Positions 27,678-37,321 of a DNA stretch of 64,000 nucleotides are shown in pieces. The notes below the pieces were generated by a model. It did no database searches. It was not told the origin of the DNA and saw only the letters and a program-made list of their open reading frames with translations. Positions within the stretch are counted from its first letter, which is position 1. The number at the start of each line of letters is the position of its first letter. The position numbers and the translations under genes are program-made. The stretch is from Gammaproteobacteria bacterium (GTDB taxonomy: Bacteria; Pseudomonadota; Gammaproteobacteria; Steroidobacterales; Rariloculaceae): the NCBI GenBank assembly GCA_022820625.1, contig JAJEFE010000147.1, positions 97,831-161,830 on the forward strand, given 5' to 3'.

Positions 27678-29430
27678 CTTTCACTTCGTCCGCCCGTTCT
27701 GGCTGCTGCTGTTGCCGGTGGGCATCTGGCTGGTCTGGCGCCTGGCGCGCGGCAGTTCGACCTCAGGCCGATGGCGGACCTGGGTGGACGATGCGTTGAA
27801 ACCGTTCGTCCTGACAGCCGCCGACACCGCGCAGCGCGGCAAGCGCTGGCTGCTGTGCGGTGCGGCAGCGGCGTGCGCACTAGCCATCCTCGCGCTTGCC
27901 GGGCCCACCTGGGAGCGAATGCCGGTGCCGGCGCTGCGGTCATCCGAAGCCCTCGTGGTCGTCCTCGACCTGTCCCGGTCCATGGACGCCGGTGACGTGG
28001 AACCGAGCCGGCTGGAGCGCGCCAAGCTGAAACTGCTGTCGCTGCTGCAGCGGCGCGACAGCGGTCAGACCGGCCTGGTGGTCTTTTCGGCGCACGCTTT
28101 CACGGTAACGCCGCTGACTACCGATACACGGACCATCGCCGCGCTGGTGTCGAGCCTGTCCAGCGACATCATGCCCAGCCGTGGAAGCTATCCGGAGGCG
28201 GGAATCGTCCGCGCCGCGCAACTGCTTCGCCAGGCTGCGGCGAGTCGCGGGGAAATACTGCTGGTCGGCGACTCGGGCGTGTCGCCGGCCGCCTTGGAAC
28301 TGGCCCGCGAGTTGCGCGGCGAAGGCATGACCCTGCACGTGATGGCCGTGGGAACCGCCCAGGGCGGTCCCATCCCGCAGGCCGGCGGTGGCTTTCTGAG
28401 CGACGCCAGCGGCCAGGTGGTGGTCAATCGCGTCAATCTCGCCGCACTGCAGCGTCTTGCGGAAGCCGGCGGCGGGCAGTTCTCCGGGCTGACGCCCGAC
28501 GACCGCGACCTGGACCGGCTGTTCGCCGGGGCATCCTCGTTCGCCGGTGTGCTTGCCGAGGACGGTGAGGAACTGCGCACGGAGATCTGGCGGGACCAGG
28601 GCGTGTGGCTGGTGCTCCTCCTCCTGCCCTTGCTCGCGATGTCGTTTCGGCGCGGATGGGTGGTGGTATGGGTCATGATGCTGACCCTGCCGGGCCAGCG
28701 CGCGGAGGCGCAGACCTGGACCGACCTGTGGCAACGCCGGGATCAGCAGGGGCAGACGGCCTTCGAGGCGCAAGACCACGAACGGGCCGGCGAACTGTTC
28801 GAGGATCCCGCCTGGCGTGCCGCAGCGCAGTACCGCGCCGGCCAGTTCGAGTCCAGCGCCGAGACGCTGTCAGCGGCGCGGAGCGCGGACGGGCACTACA
28901 ACCGCGGGAACGCCCTGGCGCGGACGGGCGCCTTCGCCGAGGCGATCCAGTCCTACGATCAGGCGCTGGAGATCGACCCGGAACACGAGGACGCCCTGTT
29001 CAACCGGGAGCTTCTCATGCAGCAACCGCCGCAGCAGTCCCAGGGCGACAGCGGCGGAGAAGGCGAGTCCGGGGACGAAAGCGAGTCGCAGCCATCGGCG
29101 CAGAACCAGGGGTCGGATCAGCCGGAATCCTCGCCGGGCGACGAATCGCAGCCCCAAGGCGAACTGGGCGCCGAAGAGGGTGACGAGCAGGCGCAGCAGC
29201 AGCCGGTGCCCGCCGAGGCGGGGGACGAACCGCCGGAAGGAGACCCGGTACCAACCCCGGGCGATCTGGAAGAGTGGGCGTCCGAGCAGGCGGCGGAGCA
29301 ATGGCTGCGGCGAATTCCGGAGGATCCCGGCGGACTGCTGCGGCGCAAGTTCCTCTATCAGTACCAGCGCCTGGGAATCGATCAGGACGGCAACTACGTC
29401 TGGCCCGGCGACGAGGAACAGCCCTGGTGA
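27670..29430 (+). CDS. VWA + TPR membrane protein (BatB/BatC-like fusion)
   Basis: VVVLDLSRSMDAGDVEPSR MIDAS; C-terminal TPR (HYNRGNALARTGAFAEAIQSYDQALEIDPEHEDALFNRE) and acidic Q/S/G-rich linker. Confidence 0.9.
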   Translation: MADFHFVRPFWLLLLPVGIWLVWRLARGSSTSGRWRTWVDDALKPFVLTAADTAQRGKRWLLCGAAAACALAILALAGPTWERMPVPALRSSEALVVVLDLSRSMDAGDVEPSRLERAKLKLLSLLQRRDSGQTGLVVFSAHAFTVTPLTTDTRTIAALVSSLSSDIMPSRGSYPEAGIVRAAQLLRQAAASRGEILLVGDSGVSPAALELARELRGEGMTLHVMAVGTAQGGPIPQAGGGFLSDASGQVVVNRVNLAALQRLAEAGGGQFSGLTPDDRDLDRLFAGASSFAGVLAEDGEELRTEIWRDQGVWLVLLLLPLLAMSFRRGWVVVWVMMLTLPGQRAEAQTWTDLWQRRDQQGQTAFEAQDHERAGELFEDPAWRAAAQYRAGQFESSAETLSAARSADGHYNRGNALARTGAFAEAIQSYDQALEIDPEHEDALFNRELLMQQPPQQSQGDSGGEGESGDESESQPSAQNQGSDQPESSPGDESQPQGELGAEEGDEQAQQQPVPAEAGDEPPEGDPVPTPGDLEEWASEQAAEQWLRRIPEDPGGLLRRKFLYQYQRLGIDQDGNYVWPGDEEQPW

Positions 29431-31202
29431 CGGCGATGCCAACCGGTCGATCTGTTGTCTTCGGCAAGGCGGTCTTTCGTCCCATGCAGCGGGACTCGCG
29501 CCACGGGCTCGCATGGAACATCCCTGTTCCTGCGCGCAGGCGCGATGCGGCGAACCCGCCCCGAATACTGCTGGCGATCTTGCTGTTGGCGACCACGTGC
29601 GTCGCGGGCGCCCAGGACGTGACTCTGCGCGCCAGCGTGGACCGGTCCACGGTCAGGGAAAACGAGTCCTTTACCTACGTACTGTCCGTGGAGGGCCAGG
29701 TTCGCGACGAACCCGATGTCTCGTTGCTCGCGGCCGACTTCGAGGTCCTGCAGCGTAGCCGCAATACCAGCATCCAGATGTTGGGTGGACGCACATCCCA
29801 GATCACCGAGTGGCGCTACCAGTTGATGCCCACCGGCCCCGGCTCGTTCACGCTCCCGCCCGTGGAAATGGCCGGCGCGCTCTCCAACCCCGTGGAATTG
29901 CAGGTGCTGCCGGCTCTGGCGAGCGACGCTCCGGGCGATATTTTCCTCGAGGTGGAGATCTCGCCGGCCACCGCCTACGTCCAGTCCCAGGTCATCTATA
30001 CGCAGCGGCTGTACCGCGCCGTCAGCACGGGGCGCTCGAGCCTCACGCCGCCCGACGTGACCGGCGGCGAATCCATTGTCGTGCCGCTGGGAGAGGACCG
30101 GGAATACCAGACCGTGCGCGACGACCGGACCTTCATCGTGCTGGAGCGCCGTTACGCCGTGTTCCCCCAGGTCGCCGGTGAACTGACCATCCAGCCCATG
30201 GTGTTCGAGGCGGTGGTCATTACCGCATCGGGGTTCTCCAGCCTGCAGCGATTCCGGTCCGATCCGGTCAGCCTGTCGGTATTGCCGGCGGTGGCGCCCC
30301 CGCCGGAACTGGCCGGGGCCGCCTGGTTGCCGGCCCGCGGGGTATCGATCGAACAGCGCTGGAGCGGCGATCCCGAAGAGTTCACGGCCGGCATACCCCA
30401 GACCCGAACCCTGAGAGTCGAGGTGGAGGGTGTACTGGAGACGCAGATTCCCGACTTGTCGCTGTTCGAGACGGCCTCCCTGCAGCAGTATGCTGATCAA
30501 CCGGAACTGGCCCGCGAAAGCAGCGCCGACGGCACCCGCGCGGTGCGCACGGAGCGGTTCGCCGTGATTGCCCAGACGGCCGGGGGACTGATCATCCCGG
30601 CGGTCGAGTTGCCCTGGTTCAATGTAGACAGCCGGGAATGGGAGGTGGCTCGTATAGAACCCAGGCCGGTTACGGTCCTTCCGAGCCGCGAACCGGGCGC
30701 GGAGCCGGCGCCTGCACCGACACCGGACGCGCCGACGGTGGAAGCCGGACAGACCGGGCAGCGCGTGTGGCAGGGGATCAGCGCCGCGCTGCTCGCAGCG
30801 TGGATGCTGACGCTCCTGGCCTGGCGGCAAAGCGGGCGGGCCAGGCAAGCCGCCGTGCTTCAGCGACCCGTGGCCGAGGCACCCAGGGTATCCGAGCGCC
30901 GGCTGTTGCGGCAGTTACGGGCCGCATGCAACACCAACGATGCCGGGTTGACGCGCCGGCTGTTGCTCGCGTGGGGGGCGGCCCGTTTCGGAGAGGAACC
31001 CAAGAGCCTCGGCGGGCTGGCGGCGATGCTTCCTGCGGATCTTGCTGCGGCGATCGGCGACCTTGAACGAAGCCTCTACGGCCCGGGATCGCCCGAGTGG
31101 AACGGCCGTGCGCTCAGGGCGGCCCTGGCTCAGGCCGACGCAGTGACGCGTTCAGGCGCGTCGAAAGCCGGCGAGCGGGAACTGCTGCCGCTGTACCGTT
31201 GA
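29427..31202 (+). CDS. BatD-like protein
   Basis: AQDVTLRASVDRSTVRENESFTYVLSVEG... with C-terminal TM; start GTG at 29427 (GTGA overlap) or later. Confidence 0.85.
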   Translation: MTAMPTGRSVVFGKAVFRPMQRDSRHGLAWNIPVPARRRDAANPPRILLAILLLATTCVAGAQDVTLRASVDRSTVRENESFTYVLSVEGQVRDEPDVSLLAADFEVLQRSRNTSIQMLGGRTSQITEWRYQLMPTGPGSFTLPPVEMAGALSNPVELQVLPALASDAPGDIFLEVEISPATAYVQSQVIYTQRLYRAVSTGRSSLTPPDVTGGESIVVPLGEDREYQTVRDDRTFIVLERRYAVFPQVAGELTIQPMVFEAVVITASGFSSLQRFRSDPVSLSVLPAVAPPPELAGAAWLPARGVSIEQRWSGDPEEFTAGIPQTRTLRVEVEGVLETQIPDLSLFETASLQQYADQPELARESSADGTRAVRTERFAVIAQTAGGLIIPAVELPWFNVDSREWEVARIEPRPVTVLPSREPGAEPAPAPTPDAPTVEAGQTGQRVWQGISAALLAAWMLTLLAWRQSGRARQAAVLQRPVAEAPRVSERRLLRQLRAACNTNDAGLTRRLLLAWGAARFGEEPKSLGGLAAMLPADLAAAIGDLERSLYGPGSPEWNGRALRAALAQADAVTRSGASKAGERELLPLYR

Positions 31203-31271
31203 CCGCGCGTGACCGGAATACCTGCTGAGACGGTTGCCCATCCGTTCGCGTGCCTCGCAGGCGCGCCGCCG

Positions 31272-31691
31272 CTACCAATGACCGGTATTGCCCATGGAAG
31301 CCCAGGGTTCGACGGGGGCCTGGGCGGCGCCCTTCTGCAGCAATTCGATGGAGATGTTGTCGGGGGAGCGGATGAAGGCCATGCGCCCGTCCCGGGGCGG
31401 CCTGTTGATGGTGACGCCGGCCTGCATCAGCCGCTCGCAGGTGGCGTAGATGTCATCGACTTCGTAGGCGACGTGGCCGAAGTTCCGGCCTTCGCCGTAG
31501 GCCTCGGGGTCCCAGTTGTAAGTGAGTTCGAGCGGGCATTCTTCCTGCCCTTCCGGCGCCACGAAAATGAGAGTGAACCGGCCGGCTTCGAAATCGCTGC
31601 GCCGGGTCTGCTTCAGCCCCAGCTTGTTGCAGTAGAAGTCCAGGGACTCTTCAAGGTCGCTTACTCTGACCATCGTATGCAGATATCGCAC
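31272..31691 (-). CDS. gloA: Lactoylglutathione lyase (glyoxalase I)
   Basis: MRYLHTMVRVSDLEESLDFYCNKLGLKQTRR...ELTYNWDPEAYGEGRNFGHVAYEVDDIYATCE. Confidence 0.9.
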   Translation of the reverse strand: MRYLHTMVRVSDLEESLDFYCNKLGLKQTRRSDFEAGRFTLIFVAPEGQEECPLELTYNWDPEAYGEGRNFGHVAYEVDDIYATCERLMQAGVTINRPPRDGRMAFIRSPDNISIELLQKGAAQAPVEPWASMGNTGHW

Positions 31692-31816
31692 CGTTTATCC
31701 TCCAATGTGTTCAGGCAAATTTACGCAATGCGGGCGGCCGGGCGCCGCACCGGCTTCGGCGGGGCGCGGAATTCCATCCACGGATCGCCGGGCGCCATAG
31801 TCTATACCACCCACTC

Positions 31817-32734
31817 ATGAGCAGGCCCGCACGAATCATCTTCGTTCCCGGGATGAAACCCAAGCCGCCGGAACGGATTCACCGCCAGGTGCTCGGCCGG
31901 TGCATGCGGGCGGGGCTCGAACGCGTCGATCCGGATGCGGCAGCGCCGCTGCGGGACGGCGCCAGGTGCCTGACCACGGCGGCGTGGAATCACGCCTTTT
32001 ATCGAAGGCACCGCAACATCGAACTGGACAAGCGGAGCATCGAGCGCATCCTCGAGCAACCGGAGCCCAGCAACGGAGATATCGTGGATATCGAAGCCTT
32101 CGCCAGGCGCAAGACACGGATCCTGCTCCGGATGGGTCACGCGGCGCCCCTGTTCTCAAGCCTGTTTGCAAGGCGCTCGATGCGTCTGACCGTGACCGAA
32201 ACCCACCGGTATCTCATGAATTGGGGCGGGGTCGCCACGGCCGTGCGCGAGATCGTGCGCAAGGCGCTGGTCGATGCCTGGTCCGTGGGCGAGCAGGTGC
32301 TGTTGATCGGCCATAGTCTGGGCTCGGTCATCGCCTACGACACACTCTGGGAACTTTCCCACGGCGAGCGCCGCGAGAACGGTCGAATCAGCCTGTTCAT
32401 GACCCTGGGCAGCCCGCTGGCAAGCCCGATGATCCTGAGGGGTGTCCAGGGCGCCCGGCTATCCGGCCGGAATCGCTACCCGGAGATCGTCGACCGGTGG
32501 CAGAATTTTTCGGCTCGCGGCGAAATCACCGCGCTGCATCCGCGGCTGGGACCGCACTACGGTGAGATGGTGGAGTTGGGCTCGCTGGAGGCGCTGCAGG
32601 ACTGCACCGGCTTCTACAATCACTACCGGGATCGCGGACGCCTGGACGTGCACACGTCCTACGGCTATCTCATCACCCGGCCGGTGGCCGAATCCATCGC
32701 CGGATGGTTGCAAACGGCAAACGCGGCAGGCTGA
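31817..32734 (+). CDS. Lipase-like alpha/beta-hydrolase, unassigned
   Basis: VLLIGHSLGSVIAYDTLWEL nucleophile elbow; MTLGSPLASPM. Confidence 0.65.
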   Translation: MSRPARIIFVPGMKPKPPERIHRQVLGRCMRAGLERVDPDAAAPLRDGARCLTTAAWNHAFYRRHRNIELDKRSIERILEQPEPSNGDIVDIEAFARRKTRILLRMGHAAPLFSSLFARRSMRLTVTETHRYLMNWGGVATAVREIVRKALVDAWSVGEQVLLIGHSLGSVIAYDTLWELSHGERRENGRISLFMTLGSPLASPMILRGVQGARLSGRNRYPEIVDRWQNFSARGEITALHPRLGPHYGEMVELGSLEALQDCTGFYNHYRDRGRLDVHTSYGYLITRPVAESIAGWLQTANAAG

Positions 32735-32758
32735 ACTGCGCTGTGCGGCGGGGTGCCG

Positions 32759-34237
32759 TCAACCTGTCGGCTGGGGCGTGATCCGCACTTCGATGCGCCG
32801 GTTTCGGGCCCGCCCCTGGGCCGTTTCGTTGTTGGCGACGGGGCGCGTTTCGCCGTAGCCCAGTGCGCTGATCCGCTCGCCTGCGATTTCCAGCCGGTCG
32901 CTCAGGTAGGCGCCCACCGCCTCGGCACGGGATCGTGACAGGGACATGTTGGAAATGGCGCCGCCGTAGGAATCGGTGTGCCCTTCGACCACGACGCTGG
33001 ACTGCGGGAATACGTCCGCGGCTTCCCCGACCGCCGCAAGCAGTGGCGCGTGGGCCGGGTCGATCTGGGATGAACCGCTGGCGAACGTCAGGCCCGTGAG
33101 CGTGATGACGACGCTTTCGCCTTCCCGCGTTACCTGCGCCTGGTCGACGGAGAACAGGTTCTCGATCCGGAGAAACCGTTCGCGAATCCGCTCTTCGGCT
33201 TCGAGCTGCTGCACGAGGGCGACGCGTTCGCGAAACACCCCGCCGAGCTGTTCGTCCAGCTCCCGGATTTCGTCCTCGAGCCCGGCGATCCGGATGCGGT
33301 TTTCTTCGGCATCGGTCTCGAGTTGCCGCTCCCGTTGGCGAAGCGCTTCGATTTCCGCCACCAGGTCCTCGATTACCGGACCCGGTCCGGCGTCCAGCCG
33401 CGCTTCGCGGTCCGCCGCCGCGGCGATCGCCGCAAGACCCTGTTCATGTTCCAGAATGAGGTCTTCGACGGTCCTGTCCAGGTCCACCAGCTCGCGTACG
33501 CGCTCGGTCATGGAAAAGGCGCGCCGTATTTCGTACGTAGCCTGTTCGGCCAGCTGGAGGGCGGGTTCGACGTCGTAACGGCTTTCATTCAGCGCTGCCT
33601 CGGCCTGCGCGAGCAACGCCTGGGCCTGGGCATGGGTGCGTGGCGCATATTGCGGCACGCGGTCGAGCGCCGCCTGGGCCAGCAGCGCACGGGTCTGGCT
33701 GAGATGCTGGGCCTTGATGGCGGTGAGTTCCGCGTCACGGTACAAACTTTCCACTGTCAAGGCCCGGTCGCCCAAATCAGCGGAGGGGGACGATTCCAAT
33801 CGCCGGCTGACCGCCCTGAAGGCGTCTTCCGCATCGTCCCATAGCTCAGCCGCAAACAGGTCTGCCCTCGCTTCCATAGCGTTCACACGGACCTCCAGCA
33901 GGGGCGCGAAAGTGGCCGCAGCCGTTGCAGCGGTCGCCGCGGCCTGGCTGAAGGCCGCTTCCGCGTCCGCCAGCCTGCCCTGAATCCGGTTGATGCTGCG
34001 CCCGCGGGCGAGGTCGTTTTCCGCGGCGTTGTAGTCGCTCATTCCCGACTCGTAAGCTGCCGGCGCCAGTACGGTTGCGTTGGCCGCGTCTGCGGCGGCC
34101 AGGGCCGCGTCCGCCGCCTGAAACAGCGGGCTGCGCAGATCCTGAGCAAGTGCCGGCTGCGCCACCGCCAGGGCGACCCACAAGATGGCAGCCAACCCGC
34201 GCCGGAGCGCGCCCCTGTCGTGCATCTCGGAAAGCAT
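32759..34237 (-). CDS. OmpA-family protein with DUF4398-like N-terminus and coiled coil
   Basis: Signal peptide; C-terminal [31 protein letters not shown]...[25 protein letters not shown]. Confidence 0.85.
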   Translation of the reverse strand: MLSEMHDRGALRRGLAAILWVALAVAQPALAQDLRSPLFQAADAALAAADAANATVLAPAAYESGMSDYNAAENDLARGRSINRIQGRLADAEAAFSQAAATAATAAATFAPLLEVRVNAMEARADLFAAELWDDAEDAFRAVSRRLESSPSADLGDRALTVESLYRDAELTAIKAQHLSQTRALLAQAALDRVPQYAPRTHAQAQALLAQAEAALNESRYDVEPALQLAEQATYEIRRAFSMTERVRELVDLDRTVEDLILEHEQGLAAIAAAADREARLDAGPGPVIEDLVAEIEALRQRERQLETDAEENRIRIAGLEDEIRELDEQLGGVFRERVALVQQLEAEERIRERFLRIENLFSVDQAQVTREGESVVITLTGLTFASGSSQIDPAHAPLLAAVGEAADVFPQSSVVVEGHTDSYGGAISNMSLSRSRAEAVGAYLSDRLEIAGERISALGYGETRPVANNETAQGRARNRRIEVRITPQPTG

Positions 34238-34338
34238 GCGATAATCATACGTCAACGTACTGCCGGCCTGCAGGACGCGCCTTGCCAGGGGTGGGCCTGC
34301 GGCCAATGGCGCGCAATTATCGGTTGGATAGAGCACCA

Positions 34339-35325
34339 GTGAGCGAATTTCGCGGCATACCCGTGGTCGAGAGCGGCCGGAAATACCGGACGCCGGTGGG
34401 CTTCATGGCCGTCAAGAACGGCGTCAAGCCGGGCGGACCGGGCGCCGACGGCATGGTTCTCCCCAAGCCGCCGTGGTTGAAGGCCAGAATTCCTTCGGGG
34501 GCGAAATACGCCAGGGTCAAGCGCACCGTGCGCGAGCATCGGCTGGCGACGGTGTGCGAGGAGTCCATGTGTCCCAACATCGGCGAGTGCTGGTCCGCCG
34601 GCACCGCGACGCTGATGCTGATGGGGTCTGTGTGCACCCGCGCGTGCCGGTTCTGTGCCGTGGACACCGGCAATCCGCAGGGCTGGCTGGACCCGGAAGA
34701 ACCGGATCACGCCGCGGCTTCGGTGGAGTTGATGGGATTGAAGTACGTGGTCATCACGTCGGTGGACAGGGACGACCTCGACGACGGCGGCGCCGGGCAC
34801 TATGCGGCCTGCGTCGCGGCCATCAAGCGGCGAAACCCCGCGACCGCGGTGGAAGCGTTGACGCCGGATTTTGCGGGGAACCGCGCAAGCGTCAGGACGG
34901 TGATCGACTCGGGCGTGGACGTGTTCGCGCAGAATATCGAGACCGTGCGCCGCCTGACCCATCCGGTCCGGGACCCCAGGGCCGGCTACGATCAGACTCT
35001 GGGCGTATTGGCCTGTGCCAAGCAGTATCGACCCGGCGTGTTGACCAAGTCCAGCGTGATGCTGGGGCTTGGCGAGGCCGATGTGGAGATACGGGAAACG
35101 CTGGACGATCTGCGCGACAACGGCGTGGATATAGTCACGTTCGGACAGTACCTCCGGCCGACAATGAACCACCTCCCGGTGGAGCGTTACGTTCCACCGG
35201 AGGATTTCGCGATGTATCGCCGCTGGGGCCTTGAGCGTGGGTTCCTGGAGGTCGTGGCGGGACCGCTGGTGCGCTCGAGTTACCGGGCGGAGAGAGTCTT
35301 CGAAAAGGATAACGTCGGTCTGTGA
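34339..35325 (+). CDS. lipA: Lipoyl synthase
   Basis: [13 protein letters not shown] and radical-SAM [16 protein letters not shown] start at 34339 or ATG at 34303. Confidence 0.95.
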   Translation: MSEFRGIPVVESGRKYRTPVGFMAVKNGVKPGGPGADGMVLPKPPWLKARIPSGAKYARVKRTVREHRLATVCEESMCPNIGECWSAGTATLMLMGSVCTRACRFCAVDTGNPQGWLDPEEPDHAAASVELMGLKYVVITSVDRDDLDDGGAGHYAACVAAIKRRNPATAVEALTPDFAGNRASVRTVIDSGVDVFAQNIETVRRLTHPVRDPRAGYDQTLGVLACAKQYRPGVLTKSSVMLGLGEADVEIRETLDDLRDNGVDIVTFGQYLRPTMNHLPVERYVPPEDFAMYRRWGLERGFLEVVAGPLVRSSYRAERVFEKDNVGL

Positions 35326-35342
35326 CTGGCTAGAGCGTCATC

Positions 35343-36317
35343 ATGCTTGAGTATGCATTCGACTATGGGTTGTTCCTTGCCAAGCTCGGCACGGTGGTCG
35401 TGGCGATCGTCGTCGTCGGCGGGTTCATCATCTCGGAAATGCGCCGGGGCGCCGAACAGCGCGGGCTGACAGTCGAACACCTGAACAGGCGCTTCGAGGA
35501 GTTGGGCGATACGGTCAGCCGCGCGGTCCTGGGCAAGGCCCAGTTCAAACAGACGGCCAAACAGCGCAAGGCCGAGCGCAAGGAGCTCGACAAGAAGGGC
35601 TCCCGGCGCCAGCGTGTCTTCGTCATCGACTTCAAGGGGGACATCCGTGCGACAGCGACGACGTCGCTTCGGGAAGAGGTGTCGGCGATTCTCGCGGTGG
35701 CCTCGGAGGGCGACCGGGTGCTGGTGCGGCTGGAGAATGCCGGCGGCACCGTACACGAGCATGGACTCGCCGCATCGCAGTTGTTGCGAATACGTCAGAA
35801 GGAGTTGCCGCTGATCATCGCCGTGGACAAGGTGGCGGCGAGCGGGGGTTACCTGATGGCCTGCGTGGCCAGCCACATCATCGCCGCGCCGTTCGCGATC
35901 ATCGGATCCATCGGCGTAATCGCCCAGCTGCCCAATTTCAACCGCTGGCTGGAGGACAAGGGCGTCGATTTCGAGCAGGTGACCGCCGGGCGTTTCAAGC
36001 GCACCCTGACCCTGTTCGGCAAGAATACGGAAGAAGGGCGGGAAAAACTCCGGGAAGAAATCGAGGACGTTCACGACCTGTTCAAAACGCAGATCGCCAC
36101 CCACCGCCCGCAACTCGATGTCGAGCAGGTGGCCACCGGCGAGTACTGGTACGGCAGCCGCGCCCTGGAACTGGGACTGATCGACGAAATTCGGACCAGC
36201 GACGATTTTCTAGCAGAGGCGGTGGCCGAGTCGGATCTCTACAAGGTTTCATACAAGCGCCGGATGCCCTTGCCGGAGCGCATACTGGCGGGTGCGGAGA
36301 GCCTGTTGAGGCGCTGA
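35343..36317 (+). CDS. sohB: S49-family protease SohB
   Basis: VFVIDFKGDIRATATTSLREEVSAIL, VDKVAASGGYLMACVASHIIAAPFAIIGSIGVIAQLPN. Confidence 0.9.
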   Translation: MLEYAFDYGLFLAKLGTVVVAIVVVGGFIISEMRRGAEQRGLTVEHLNRRFEELGDTVSRAVLGKAQFKQTAKQRKAERKELDKKGSRRQRVFVIDFKGDIRATATTSLREEVSAILAVASEGDRVLVRLENAGGTVHEHGLAASQLLRIRQKELPLIIAVDKVAASGGYLMACVASHIIAAPFAIIGSIGVIAQLPNFNRWLEDKGVDFEQVTAGRFKRTLTLFGKNTEEGREKLREEIEDVHDLFKTQIATHRPQLDVEQVATGEYWYGSRALELGLIDEIRTSDDFLAEAVAESDLYKVSYKRRMPLPERILAGAESLLRR

Positions 36318-36380
36318 CCAACCCATTCGTGCGTTCAAGTCCCCGGTGGCGCGGCAAATGTATGCTGTTCGCGTTTGTTA

Positions 36381-36409
36381 TTGACAATCATTCCTATTTG
36401 TCATACTTT
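36381..36409 (+). promoter_or_regulatory. Candidate sigma70 promoter, overlapping AT-rich Fur-like sequence, for bfd
   Basis: TTGACA (36381-36386), 17 bp spacer, TACTTT (36404-36409); ATTGACAATCATTCCTATTTG overlaps. Confidence 0.5.
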
Positions 36410-36415
36410 CGCATC

Positions 36416-36622
36416 ATGTTTGTCTGTATCTGTCGCCGATACCGGGAGCAGGACATCCGCCGCGCCGCCCACGCGGGGTTGCGGTCCGCTCGGGACATAT
36501 ACAGGGAACTGGGCGCGGAACCCAGCTGCGGCCGGTGCCTGGAATTTGCCGAAGAGGTGATCCGCGACGTTCATGTGGGCACGCCGGCCACCGATGCGAC
36601 CGGCGCGGCCCAGGCCGCGTAA
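36416..36622 (+). CDS. bfd: Bacterioferritin-associated ferredoxin
   Basis: MFVCICRRYREQDIRRAA...GAEPSCGRCLEFAEEV; [2Fe-2S] Cys pattern CxC...CxxC. Confidence 0.85.
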   Translation: MFVCICRRYREQDIRRAAHAGLRSARDIYRELGAEPSCGRCLEFAEEVIRDVHVGTPATDATGAAQAA

Positions 36623-36712
36623 CCCGGCCGACTCCATTCGTTTCAGCCAGCCTGAGTCGTTGCAGCGAAACCGTGCAGGATCGGTCGTGCTGAGCCGAAT
36701 CGGCTGGTGAAA

Positions 36713-37186
36713 TCAGGCGGCGCCGCTGCGGAGCTGTACGTAGTTCTCGATCCCCATTTTTTCAATCAGGTCGAACTGCGCTTCCAGCCAGTCGACGTGT
36801 TCTTCCTCGTTCTTCAGAATATCGTCCAGTAGCTGGCGGCTGACATAGTCGCTCTCGCGCTCGCACAGTTCGATGCCTTCGCGCAGGTCCGGTATGGCGG
36901 CTTGCTCAAGCCGGAGGTCGCACTCGAGCATTTCGCGGACGTCTTCACCGATCATGAGTCTGCCTATGTCCTGCAGGTTGGGCAGTCCATCGAGGAAGAG
37001 AATCCGCTCCACGAGGCTGTCCGCGTGCTGCATCTCTTCGATGGATTCCTTGTACTCATGCTCCGCCAGCTCGCTGATGCCCCAGTCCCTGTACATCCGG
37101 GAGTGCAGGAAGTACTGGTTGATCGCGGTCAACTCGTTGCGCAGCACCCGGTTCAGGATCGCGATGATCTCGTCGTTGCCCTTCAT
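36713..37186 (-). CDS. bfr: Bacterioferritin
   Basis: MKGNDEIIAILNRVLRNELTAINQYFLHSRMYRDWG...EEHVDWLEAQFDLIEKMG. Confidence 0.93.
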   Translation of the reverse strand: MKGNDEIIAILNRVLRNELTAINQYFLHSRMYRDWGISELAEHEYKESIEEMQHADSLVERILFLDGLPNLQDIGRLMIGEDVREMLECDLRLEQAAIPDLREGIELCERESDYVSRQLLDDILKNEEEHVDWLEAQFDLIEKMGIENYVQLRSGAA

Positions 37187-37321
37187 TTGAATTCCCTTGT
37201 TCGGTGAAGGGCGCAATTCTGCCAAAGGTGAGCCCAGGGGTCGAATTCCGAATGCGTCAATCGCGGAAGTACCGGACGCAGGTCCGTCATGGCCTCGATG
37301 CGGTTGCCTGCTTGTCCGGTA

